Source of the DNA: CBIFVZ01 sp966185765
GTDB taxonomy: Bacteria > Pseudomonadota > Gammaproteobacteria > Enterobacterales > Enterobacteriaceae
DNA: 64,000 nucleotides
NCBI GenBank assembly: GCA_966185765.1
Contig: CBIFVZ010000002.1
Span: 93,621 to 157,620, forward strand
Direction: 5' to 3'
Both the position numbers and the translations under genes were made by a program. Under the pieces are notes generated by a model that saw only the letters and a list, made by a program, of their open reading frames with translations, was not told the DNA's origin and ran no database searches. Shown piece after piece: positions 33,374 through 41,442 of this stretch (positions are counted from its first letter, which is position 1; each line of letters opens with the position of its first letter).

Positions 33374-34654
33374 TTAATTATTGTAAGCATTCTCGCCGTG
33401 GCTGTTCACATCCAGCCCTTCGCGCTCCTGCTCTTCCGGTACACGCAGGCCAACCGTCATATCGGCAATCTTATAGCCAATAAACGCCACCACGCCGGAC
33501 CACACAATAGTCAACCCAATGCTTTCAAGCTGTACCAGTACCTGTTTGGCCATCGTTACACCTTCGGCAAAACCCACACCGCCGAGGGATGTCGCCGCAA
33601 ACACACCGGTCAGCACGCACCCAACGATGCCGCACACGCCATGTACGCCAAATACGTCGCACGGGTCATCAACACGCAGCCAGCGCTTAAGTGCCGTCAC
33701 GCCCCACAAACCGGCCAGGCCCGCAGCAATACCGATAATCAATGCTCCGCCAACACCCACATAACCGCACGCGGGTGTAATGCCGACCAGACCAGCAATC
33801 GCCCCAGAACACGCACCGAGGAGGGATGGTTTGCCACGCACTGCCCATTCCCCGAACACCCAACTCAGAATGGCCCCGGCGGTTGCCACCACCGTGTTCA
33901 CAAATGCCAGTCCTGCTATCTCACTTGCCGCACCAGCAGAGCCGGCGTTAAAACCAAACCAGCCCACGTACAGAATGGCAGTACCGGTAAACACCATCGG
34001 CAGGTTATGCGGCTTGAACGCCTCTTTGCCGTAGCCCACACGTTTACCAATCAGGTAGGCGCCCACCAGGCCTGCCACTGCGGCGTTGATATGCACGACC
34101 GTTCCCCCGGCAAAGTCGAGCGCACCGTGGCTTGCGAGCAGACCACCGCCCCACACCATATGCGCAACTGGCACGTAAGAGAGAGTCAGCCATACCACCA
34201 CAAAAATCAGTACTGCCGAGAACCGGATACGTTCTGCCAGCGCCCCAACAATAAGTCCTACGGTGATGCAGGCAAACGAACCCTGGAAGGCTACATGGAT
34301 GTACTGGTAAATGCTGCCCATCACATCCGTTATCTTGATGCCTTTCAATAACGCCCAGTCGACGTTACCAAAAAAGTTATTACCCGCGCCAAAGGTTAGC
34401 GAGTAGCCGTAAACCACCCACAGCACGCACACCAGCGCAAACGTTACGGTAATCTGGGTCAGCATGGAGAGCACGTTTTTAGCGCGCAACAGGCCGCCGT
34501 AAAACAGCGCCAGTCCTGGCACGGTCATGAACAACACCAGCGCCGTGCTTATCATCATAAATCCGTTATCGGCCTTGTCAGCGACAGCCGGTGCCGCACT
34601 GGCAAGTCCCGGCAGCAGTGCGAGCGCGGCGTAAAACATCGTTATTTTTTTCAT
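33374..34654 (-). CDS. amtB: Ammonium channel AmtB
   Basis: A 426-residue trimeric inner-membrane ammonium channel. The cleaved signal MKKITMFYAALALLPGLASA is followed by 11 helices. The family signature DFAGGTVVHINAAVAGLVGAYL holds the pore His of the twin-His site; the second is in DVFGVHGVCGIVGC. The C terminus (VGLRVPEEQEREGLDVNSHG) is the conserved GlnK-binding tail. The gene lies 25 bp after glnK, so both come from the sigma-54 promoter upstream of glnK and respond to nitrogen limitation. Confidence 0.98.
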   Translation of the reverse strand: MKKITMFYAALALLPGLASAAPAVADKADNGFMMISTALVLFMTVPGLALFYGGLLRAKNVLSMLTQITVTFALVCVLWVVYGYSLTFGAGNNFFGNVDWALLKGIKITDVMGSIYQYIHVAFQGSFACITVGLIVGALAERIRFSAVLIFVVVWLTLSYVPVAHMVWGGGLLASHGALDFAGGTVVHINAAVAGLVGAYLIGKRVGYGKEAFKPHNLPMVFTGTAILYVGWFGFNAGSAGAASEIAGLAFVNTVVATAGAILSWVFGEWAVRGKPSLLGACSGAIAGLVGITPACGYVGVGGALIIGIAAGLAGLWGVTALKRWLRVDDPCDVFGVHGVCGIVGCVLTGVFAATSLGGVGFAEGVTMAKQVLVQLESIGLTIVWSGVVAFIGYKIADMTVGLRVPEEQEREGLDVNSHGENAYNN

Positions 34655-34679
34655 CTGATTATCCCCGTCACAAAAGCCG

Positions 34680-35018
34680 TTACAGTGCTGCTTCGTCGGA
34701 CTCGCCGGTACGAATACGGATCACTCGCTGCAGTTCGGCGACAAAAATCTTGCCATCGCCAATTTTGCCGGTGTAAGCCGCTTTGCTGATAACCTCGACA
34801 ACGTCATCAAGCTGGTCGTCGGCTACCGCGATATCAATTTTGACTTTCGGCAAAAAGTTAACGCTGTACTCTGCACCACGATACAGCTCTGCGTGGCCTT
34901 TCTGGCGACCAAAGCCTTTCACCTCCGTTACCGTCAGCCCCTGAATGCCGATGGAAGAAAGCGCTTCGCGCACGTCTTCAAGTTTGAATGGTTTGATTAC
35001 TACGGTAACCAGCTTCAT
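34680..35018 (-). CDS. glnK: Nitrogen regulatory PII protein GlnK
   Basis: A 112-residue PII protein that senses 2-oxoglutarate and ATP/ADP and plugs AmtB when nitrogen is sufficient. The T-loop with the uridylylated Tyr51 is in ELYRGAEYSVNFLPK. The PII signature KIGDGKIFVAEL is present. It starts at MKLVTVVIKPFKLEDVREAL (35018); ten further in-frame codons upstream were rejected. First gene of glnK-amtB. Confidence 0.98.
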   Translation of the reverse strand: MKLVTVVIKPFKLEDVREALSSIGIQGLTVTEVKGFGRQKGHAELYRGAEYSVNFLPKVKIDIAVADDQLDDVVEVISKAAYTGKIGDGKIFVAELQRVIRIRTGESDEAAL

Positions 35019-35065
35019 AGATCCCCCGTCGGAATTGACTAAAAGCAACAAGACGATTCGTATAA

Positions 35066-35081
35066 AGCAAAGGGCGTGCCA
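35066..35081 (-). promoter_or_regulatory. Sigma-54 promoter of glnK-amtB
   Basis: On the minus strand TGGCAC (35081-35076), five bases, then TTGC (35070-35067) match the -24/-12 consensus TGGCAC-N5-TTGC exactly. It lies about 50 bp upstream of the glnK start codon. Confidence 0.93.
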
Positions 35082-35157
35082 GAAGTGATAAAGAGCGCAG
35101 CAAGGGAGATACTGTGCCGTAGGTTCACACTAAGGGAATACGAAAGAAATGATGGTT

Positions 35158-35184
35158 AAAAAAGACGCACCATTATGGTGCGTC
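35158..35184 (-). terminator. mdlB terminator with embedded NtrC-like dyad
   Basis: GACGCACC-ATTAT-GGTGCGTC (35164-35184) followed on the minus strand by six T forms an intrinsic terminator 61 bp after the mdlB stop. The same core, GCACC-N5-GGTGC, fits the NtrC (GlnG) binding-site consensus and stands about 100 bp upstream of the sigma-54 promoter, a normal enhancer distance. Confidence 0.8.
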
Positions 35185-35244
35185 CAGCCCCGCTTCTCTG
35201 CACCAGCAGAGGAGAAATCCAGCACAACGCGCGGTTTTAGTGCA

Positions 35245-37023
35245 TCAGTTCGCCAGCGCCTCTTCGCGCCCGCTTGCCGCCAGTTCTTCACCGACCAGCT
35301 GTAACTGATACATTTGCCAGTAGCGCCCGCGTGCAGCCAGCAACTGCTCATGATTGCCCTGCTCCACCGCATGACCGCGGTGCAGCACCAGAATGGTATC
35401 GGCATCAACAATAGTCGACAGGCGATGAGCAATAACCACAAGCGTGGTGCGCTGGCGCACGGCCGCCAGCGCAGTCTGAATAGCCTGCTCAGTGCCGGAG
35501 TCAATATTGGCCGTGGCTTCATCAAGGATGAGGATTTGCGGTGCATCCACCAGCACACGCGCCAGCGCCAGCAATTGCTTTTGCCCAACGGAAAGATTGT
35601 TACCCTGCTCACCAAGTCGAGTATGAATGCCCTCACTCATGCTGCGCGCCAGTGCGGCCAGCTGCACCGTTTCCAGCGCCTGCCATACCTGCGCCTCACT
35701 GATGTCACGCCCAAGGCTCACATTGGCAAAGAAGGTATCGGCCAGCACCACCGGGTCCTGTTGCACCATCGCGATGCCCTGGCGCAGCGCGCCGTGGCTC
35801 AGGCTTTGTAGCGCACGCCCGTCAAGGCGAATCTCCCCTTTGCTCAGCGGATAGTAACCCATCAGCAGATTTGCGAGCGTACTTTTGCCGCTACCGGTAT
35901 GCCCCACCAGCGCCACAAAGCCGCGAGACGGCACATGCAGGTTAATGTCCTGGAGCACCAGCCGGTCATCGCGATAGGCAAACGACAGGCCGTTAATGTC
36001 AATTTTGCCACACTCAAGCAGACGCACATCGTCACCATACTGCTGGCGCGGTTTGTCCATCAATTCAAACACACGCTCTCCGGCCACCACCGCCTGTTGC
36101 AGCATGGACTGCTGCGTGGTTAGCTCAATCAGCGGTTCATTCAGTCGCCCGAGATAGCTGATAAACGCATACAGCACCCCCACTTCAATGGTGCCCGCCG
36201 GGCTGAAGCCAAACAGCAGCAGCAATCCACACAGAATTGCCGCAGAAAACAGGCTCAACAGCGGACGCAGCAGAAAACCGTCAAGGCGCAGCGTCTGCAT
36301 ACGCGACAGGTAGTGCTGGTAACTGGCATGATGCATTTTCTCGCCAAAGCGCGCCTGCTGGCGGAACTGCTGAATCACCCCCATGCCATTAATGACTTCG
36401 TTAAACCCGTCATTGATGTCGGCCAGATAGCCGCGCATACGGCGCACAATCGGCGTGCTGTAGCGCTGGTAGATAAACATCACCATCAACACTGCCGGGA
36501 AGATAATGAGCGCCACCAGCGCCATGCGCCAGCTTAAGCTGAACATTGCCACCAGCATTGCGCCAATCAACGCCGCACTGCGTAATACGGTAGCCACCAC
36601 GGTGACGTAGAGATCGCGGATCACCTCGGTGTCGTTCGTAACACGCGAAATCAGCTGGCCTACCGGCTGGGTATCAAACGCGCTCAGTGGCTGGCGCAGG
36701 GCAGCATCCATGACGTCGGTACGCAGTTGCTGCACCACGCCAATGGCGGCACGGTTGAACAACAGCGACTGGAAGTAGTGCAGTGAGGCGGCCAGGATTT
36801 GCAACATCAGGTAGGCGCAGGCAAGCCCGACTGCAAGCCTGAGCGATACCCGGTCCTGCGCCACCACGTTATCAATAAAATAGCTAATCAGCGCCGGGCA
36901 GCTGACTTCTGCCGCCGCCGCGACCCACAGCATTACGACCGCAAGCCCAAGCGGGCGGCGCCACGGCGAGCCATACGCCAGCAGGCGCTTAAGCGTGGGC
37001 CAGAGTTGACCAAAACTACGCAT
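35245..37023 (-). CDS. mdlB: ABC exporter half-transporter MdlB
   Basis: A 592-residue fused membrane and ATPase half-transporter, partner of MdlA in a heterodimer with multidrug-exporter-like fold. Six helices occupy about residues 1-310. The ATPase has Walker A GHTGSGKST, the ABC signature LSVGQKQLLALARVL (Val in place of the usual Gly), Walker B ILILDEATANID and the H-loop VIAHRLST. Length matches E. coli (593). It overlaps the end of mdlA by 8 bp, showing translational coupling. The substrate is unknown. Confidence 0.96.
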   Translation of the reverse strand: MRSFGQLWPTLKRLLAYGSPWRRPLGLAVVMLWVAAAAEVSCPALISYFIDNVVAQDRVSLRLAVGLACAYLMLQILAASLHYFQSLLFNRAAIGVVQQLRTDVMDAALRQPLSAFDTQPVGQLISRVTNDTEVIRDLYVTVVATVLRSAALIGAMLVAMFSLSWRMALVALIIFPAVLMVMFIYQRYSTPIVRRMRGYLADINDGFNEVINGMGVIQQFRQQARFGEKMHHASYQHYLSRMQTLRLDGFLLRPLLSLFSAAILCGLLLLFGFSPAGTIEVGVLYAFISYLGRLNEPLIELTTQQSMLQQAVVAGERVFELMDKPRQQYGDDVRLLECGKIDINGLSFAYRDDRLVLQDINLHVPSRGFVALVGHTGSGKSTLANLLMGYYPLSKGEIRLDGRALQSLSHGALRQGIAMVQQDPVVLADTFFANVSLGRDISEAQVWQALETVQLAALARSMSEGIHTRLGEQGNNLSVGQKQLLALARVLVDAPQILILDEATANIDSGTEQAIQTALAAVRQRTTLVVIAHRLSTIVDADTILVLHRGHAVEQGNHEQLLAARGRYWQMYQLQLVGEELAASGREEALAN

Positions 37024-38788
37024 GCCCTATTACCTCCTCTGGCTCGCTGTCTTCATCCAGCGCCGCTTCCAGCTGCTGATAGCGATACATATCGCGATAC
37101 CAGCCCGGCTGGGCCGCCAGCCACTCGTGTCTGCCGCGCTGCGCCACATGACCGTGCTGCATTACCAGAATGTCACTAGCCCCCGTCAACGCCGACAGGC
37201 GGTGCGCGCTGATAATCACCGTGCGGTCGCTGCCCCACTGGCGCAGGTTGCGCAAAATATCGTGCTCGGTCCTTCCATCAACGGCGGAGAGCGCATCGTC
37301 AAGAATCAGGATTTCGGCATCCAGTAACAGTGCGCGGGCAATGGAAATACGCTGTTTCTGGCCGCCGGAGAGCATGACGCCACGTTCCCCCACTTCGGTC
37401 TCATAGCCCTGAGGCAGGCGCAGGATGTCGTCATGTACGCAGGCAAGTTTCGCTGCGGTTTCAATCTCTTCCTGTGTGGCATCGGGCTTACCGAGCGCGA
37501 TATTGTGCGCGACGGTGTCCGAGAACAAAAATGGCGTTTGATTCACCACCGCCAGCCTTGCGCGCCAGTCATCCAGGCGCAATGCAGGTAGGGCAATATC
37601 ATGAAAACGGATCTCACCCTCGGTAACGTCAAAGTGGCGCTGAATCAGGCCGAGCACGCTGCTTTTCCCTGCCCCGGTCGGTCCGCACAGGCCAAGCATT
37701 TGACCAGGCGCCAGCGTAAACGCCACATTATGGAGCGTCGGTTGGGTTGCCTCTGGATAACTAAAGCACTGAATATCGGCTGCCAGCACACCACGCCCGG
37801 CGGGCAGCGGCCGATCGCCGTCGACCACCTCCGGCACTTCTGCCAGCATCGCGCGGATGCGGCTGTATGCGGCACTGCCGCGCTCAACAATGTTGAACAT
37901 CCACGCCAGCGCCAGCATCGGCCAGATCATCAGGCCGAGATACATCATAAAACTGGTGAGCTGGCCAAGCGTGAGCGAGTCGTTCATCACCATCCAACTG
38001 CCGCCGCCAATAGCCAGCAGGTTGGCGGTGCCGATAGCGATAAAAATGGTGGGATCAAAGCGGGCGTCAATGCGCGCCACGCGGAAGTTCTTCATGCCGG
38101 TGTCGCGCGCATCGTCAGCAAACTGCGTGGACTGACGTTCCTCCAGTCCAAACGATTTGATCATGCGAATGCTGGTAAGGCTCTCCTGAGCCCTGTCGTT
38201 AAGCGAAGAGAAGGCTGCCTGCGCCGTTTTAAACCGTTCATGCAGACGGTCGCCATAGCGTTTGATAAATATCGCCATCACCGGCATGGGCAGGAGCGCC
38301 ATGAGCGTCAGCTGCCAGCTAATCTGCGTGCTCATCACAATCAACACCGCACAGCCCATTACCAGCGAATCCACCAGCGTCAATACGCCTTCACCGGCAG
38401 CAAATACCACACGGTCCACATCGTTAGTCGCGCGCGCCATCAAGTCCCCGGTGCGGTGACGCAGGTAAAAGGCGGGATTATGGCGACTGAGCTGGCGGTA
38501 AAAATCGCTGCGCAACTCCACGGCGAGTTGATAAGACGCGCCGAACAGCAGTACACGCCAGACATAGCGCAGCAGATAGACCATTACGGCAATGGCAATC
38601 ATCACACCGGTCCAGGTCAGGATCTGGCGCGCGCCAAAGCCGCCTTGCGTAACGCCGTCCACAATTACCCCTACCAGTTTCGGCGGGATAAGCTGCAAAC
38701 CGGCAATAATAATCAGCAGACTCACCGCGCCGAGATAGCGTCGCCACTCGCGGGTAAAATACCAGCTTAACTGAGCAAATAATCGCAC
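37016..38788 (-). CDS. mdlA: ABC exporter half-transporter MdlA
   Basis: A 590-residue half-transporter, the same length as E. coli MdlA. The GTG at 38788 gives MRLFAQLSWYFTREWRRYLG, the family start. Membrane domain to about residue 310, then ATPase: Walker A GPTGAGKSS, signature LSGGQKQRISIARAL, Walker B ILILDDALSAVD (Asp in place of the usual catalytic Glu) and H-loop ISAHRLS. The Asp substitution means one ATP site is likely degenerate, as in other heterodimeric exporters. It precedes mdlB and follows decR on the same strand. Confidence 0.96.
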   Translation of the reverse strand: MRLFAQLSWYFTREWRRYLGAVSLLIIIAGLQLIPPKLVGVIVDGVTQGGFGARQILTWTGVMIAIAVMVYLLRYVWRVLLFGASYQLAVELRSDFYRQLSRHNPAFYLRHRTGDLMARATNDVDRVVFAAGEGVLTLVDSLVMGCAVLIVMSTQISWQLTLMALLPMPVMAIFIKRYGDRLHERFKTAQAAFSSLNDRAQESLTSIRMIKSFGLEERQSTQFADDARDTGMKNFRVARIDARFDPTIFIAIGTANLLAIGGGSWMVMNDSLTLGQLTSFMMYLGLMIWPMLALAWMFNIVERGSAAYSRIRAMLAEVPEVVDGDRPLPAGRGVLAADIQCFSYPEATQPTLHNVAFTLAPGQMLGLCGPTGAGKSSVLGLIQRHFDVTEGEIRFHDIALPALRLDDWRARLAVVNQTPFLFSDTVAHNIALGKPDATQEEIETAAKLACVHDDILRLPQGYETEVGERGVMLSGGQKQRISIARALLLDAEILILDDALSAVDGRTEHDILRNLRQWGSDRTVIISAHRLSALTGASDILVMQHGHVAQRGRHEWLAAQPGWYRDMYRYQQLEAALDEDSEPEEVIGHA

Positions 38789-38842
38789 GAGAAAAAGTCC
38801 TGAGTCGCCGCGAAGCGGCGGCAAGAAGTCATAATAAGAACG

Positions 38843-39319
38843 TTAGCGACGGGGGAGCGTTTCCACCAGCGGTAACGCTGTGGTGTATTTTATCTGCTCC
38901 ATCGCAAAACTCGAAGTGACATCGCTTAAACCCGGCACGCTGTTGACCAGCCGTTTGTAAAAATCGTCATAGCGCTTCATGTCTGCGACTTGCACACGCA
39001 TCAGGTAATCGTATTCACCCGCCATACGCCAGAAGCCGAGGATCTCCGGCATTTGTGCGACCACGTCAACAAAATGGCTATACCAGTCGCTGCTGTGCTG
39101 CTGCGTTTTAATCAACACAAAAGCCACCAGCCCCAGCCCGAGTTTTTCCGGGTCCAGCAACGCGACGCGACCAACAATAATGCCGTCATCCTCAAGCCTT
39201 TTCAGGCGCTTCCAGCACGGCGTTGTGGTCAGATTAACGGCGTCCGCCAGTTCCTGCAAAGACAGCGAACAGTCCTTTTGCAGCAGACTGAGCAGCTTAC
39301 GGTCAATTTTATCCAGCAC
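38843..39319 (-). CDS. decR: Lrp/AsnC-family cysteine-responsive regulator DecR (YbaO)
   Basis: A 158-residue Lrp-family regulator. HTH: IDRKLLSLLQKDCSLSLQEL then ADAVNLTTTPCWKRLKRLED. The RAM ligand-binding domain occupies the second half (WRMAGEYDYLMRVQVADMKRY). It is close to E. coli DecR, which responds to cysteine and activates cysteine degradation. It is divergent from cdsH with 116 bp between the start codons, which strongly suggests that it controls that gene. The C terminus is six residues longer than in E. coli (SLPIE replaced by ALPLVETLPRR). Confidence 0.95.
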   Translation of the reverse strand: MLDKIDRKLLSLLQKDCSLSLQELADAVNLTTTPCWKRLKRLEDDGIIVGRVALLDPEKLGLGLVAFVLIKTQQHSSDWYSHFVDVVAQMPEILGFWRMAGEYDYLMRVQVADMKRYDDFYKRLVNSVPGLSDVTSSFAMEQIKYTTALPLVETLPRR

Positions 39320-39435
39320 CGGGGCCTCCTGGAGAAAAATTTTCTCTCATGGTGCGAATGTGGAGGCAAAATAGCAATCTCTTTTTCTTATCCTTCCCGT
39401 AATCTGAGCACAAACGAACAAAAGAGAATTGACCG

Positions 39436-40482
39436 ATGATGAGCCAGTGGACCACCCGCGCCATTAATGAAATTAACGCCGACTATCAGCGTTCTGCCGA
39501 CACCCATTTGATTCGTCTGGCGCTACCGGCGTTTGCCGGTATTTATCTTTATCTGAAAGACGAAAGCACGCACCCCACCGGCAGCCTGAAACACCGGCTG
39601 GCACGCTCGCTGTTTCTGTACGGTCTGTGCAACGGCTGGATTAAGGAAGGCACCACGATTATCGAAGCCTCCTCCGGCTCCACGGCGGTATCAGAAGCCT
39701 ATTTCGCCCGCCTGCTGGGCCTGCCGTTTATCGCGGTAATGCCCGCCAGTACGGCACGACGTAAGATTGAACAGATTGCGTTTTATGGCGGGCGCTGCCA
39801 TTTCGTCGACAGCCCGTGCGAAATCTACGCGGCTTCTGAGCAACTCGCTCGCGAGCTGAACGGTCATTATATGGATCAGTTCACCTTTGCCGAGCGCGCC
39901 ACCGACTGGCGTGGTAATAACAATATTGCCGAGAGTATTTTCCGCCAGATGGCGAACGAACCGTTCCCGGTACCCGAGCACATTGTGATGAGCGCTGGCA
40001 CCGGCGGCACCTCGGCCACTATCGGACGCTGGTTACGCCTGCAAGGGCATAACACGCAGCTCACCGTGGTTGACCCGGAAAACTCGGTGTTTATGGATTA
40101 CTGGCACAACGGCGATGCCAGCCTGCGTAGCACCGTCGGTAGTCGCATTGAGGGCATTGGTCGCCCGCGCGTTGAACCATCTTTTGTACCGGGTGTGATT
40201 GATAACATGCTGCGCGTGCCGGATGCCGCAAGCGTAGCAACTATCCAGTGGCTGCAAAGCGTGTTGGGTCGCCGGGTAGGCGCTTCTACCGGCACCAATA
40301 TGTGGGGTGTATTGCAGCTTGCGGCACAGATGCGTGATGAAGGCCGCACGGGCGCCATTGTCACGCTGTTGTGCGACAGCGGCGAGCGCTACCTGGAAAC
40401 CTACTATAACCCACAGTGGGTGGCCGCCAACCTGGGCGATATACGCCCGTTCAGCGAGCAAATCAATCGGCTTCTGGGCTAA
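39436..40482 (+). CDS. cdsH: PLP-dependent L-cysteine desulfhydrase (CdsH type)
   Basis: A 348-residue fold-type II PLP enzyme of the cysteine synthase/CBS family. The Schiff-base Lys52 is in HPTGSLKHRLA and the PLP phosphate loop in SAGTGGTSAT; the substrate-binding loop is EASSGSTAVSE. In Salmonella the gene next to ybaO/decR encodes the cysteine desulfhydrase CdsH, which splits cysteine into pyruvate, ammonia and sulfide; this gene has the same place and size. E. coli lacks it here. The start at 39436 follows AAAGAGAA. Confidence 0.87.
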   Translation: MMSQWTTRAINEINADYQRSADTHLIRLALPAFAGIYLYLKDESTHPTGSLKHRLARSLFLYGLCNGWIKEGTTIIEASSGSTAVSEAYFARLLGLPFIAVMPASTARRKIEQIAFYGGRCHFVDSPCEIYAASEQLARELNGHYMDQFTFAERATDWRGNNNIAESIFRQMANEPFPVPEHIVMSAGTGGTSATIGRWLRLQGHNTQLTVVDPENSVFMDYWHNGDASLRSTVGSRIEGIGRPRVEPSFVPGVIDNMLRVPDAASVATIQWLQSVLGRRVGASTGTNMWGVLQLAAQMRDEGRTGAIVTLLCDSGERYLETYYNPQWVAANLGDIRPFSEQINRLLG

Positions 40483-40483
40483 A

Positions 40484-40507
40484 AAAAAGCCGGGCGGATG
40501 CCCGGCT
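40484..40507 (-). terminator. cof terminator overlapping the end of cdsH
   Basis: AGCCGGGC-GGAT-GCCCGGCT (40488-40507) with eight A on its left gives, on the minus strand, a stem followed by eight T, 16 bp after the cof stop. The T-run reaches the cdsH stop codon (40480-40482). It also offers a stem for cdsH mRNA. Confidence 0.88.
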
Positions 40508-40522
40508 GGCGCAATCGCCGCA

Positions 40523-41341
40523 CTATTCGGGGGAATAAGAAAGATGCGGGGTGTCGAGCCAATACGTCAAATAGTGTGAAACCGCCTGGCGGCGACAATG
40601 GCCAATAACCGGCAGGTGGGGTAACTGACTTTTTAGCTGCGGCATGGCGTTGCCCATAATCAGGCCATGCCCAACCGACCCCAGCATTTCGCAGTCGTTC
40701 ATGGCATCCCCAAACGCCATGCAGTCGGCAAGCGCCACATCAAGGTGCGTCCCCAGTACAGCGAGCGCTGAACCTTTATTGCAGCCGAGCGGCAGCACCT
40801 CCAGACAGTGAAACGCCGAGAAACACAGGTGCGCGCGCTCGCCCAGCGCCTCGTTAAGCTGTAATCGCAGCCTGATCAGTTCGTCGTGCTCACCGCAAAA
40901 ACAAATTTTGCTGACATCCAGCGCGGAAATCCGCTTTGGGTCCGTCAACTGGTAGCGAAAGCCGCTGTACGCATGCGCATCCAACAGCGCTGGCACGTCG
41001 TACTCGGTCAGCCATCCACTGTCGTTGAACACATGCATACTGGCGCGGGTGTCCCAGTGGCCGTGCAGCACAATCTCCGCCACTTCCGGTGCCAGATCGT
41101 GACGCCATAGCGTCTCACCGATAGCATTGTGTACGCGAGTACCGTTGCCGGTGATAAACCAGGCCTCATCAAGCAAATCACCGACCAGAGTTGGCATTTC
41201 CAGCCAGTGGCGGCCTGTGGCAAAGGTCAGCACTATATTGCGCTCACGCAGGCGACGCAGCGTTGCGCGCGTCTGCTCGCCCAGCCGGTGGTCCGGCATC
41301 AGCAGAGTGCCATCAAGATCAAATGCCGCCAGTCGTGCCAT
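40523..41341 (-). CDS. cof: HMP-PP phosphatase Cof (HAD family)
   Basis: A 272-residue HAD-superfamily IIB phosphatase that hydrolyses the thiamin precursor HMP-PP and other sugar phosphates. Motif I AAFDLDGTLL with the nucleophile Asp, motif II FATGRH, the C2 cap, motif III lysine in LGCNKGSAL and motif IV FGDAMNDCEML. It starts at MARLAAFDLDGTLL (41341); 12 in-frame codons upstream were rejected by comparison with E. coli (272 aa). It is divergent from ybaE. Confidence 0.96.
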   Translation of the reverse strand: MARLAAFDLDGTLLMPDHRLGEQTRATLRRLRERNIVLTFATGRHWLEMPTLVGDLLDEAWFITGNGTRVHNAIGETLWRHDLAPEVAEIVLHGHWDTRASMHVFNDSGWLTEYDVPALLDAHAYSGFRYQLTDPKRISALDVSKICFCGEHDELIRLRLQLNEALGERAHLCFSAFHCLEVLPLGCNKGSALAVLGTHLDVALADCMAFGDAMNDCEMLGSVGHGLIMGNAMPQLKSQLPHLPVIGHCRRQAVSHYLTYWLDTPHLSYSPE

Positions 41342-41442
41342 CGTTACCTCATCGTTCACAGTGCGCGTGATAGCCATGAGTATTGCCTGGCATATGCGGA
41401 ACTAATAGTGAATACTTGCCAAAAAACTGTTCCGGATTTTCC

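Noticed and set aside
33359..34351. 330-codon open frame on the plus strand
   Set aside because: It is antisense to amtB; low-complexity His/Thr/Asn composition.
37601..38770. 389-codon open frame on the plus strand
   Set aside because: It is antisense to mdlA, which has full ABC-exporter motifs; the shadow has no protein-like pattern.
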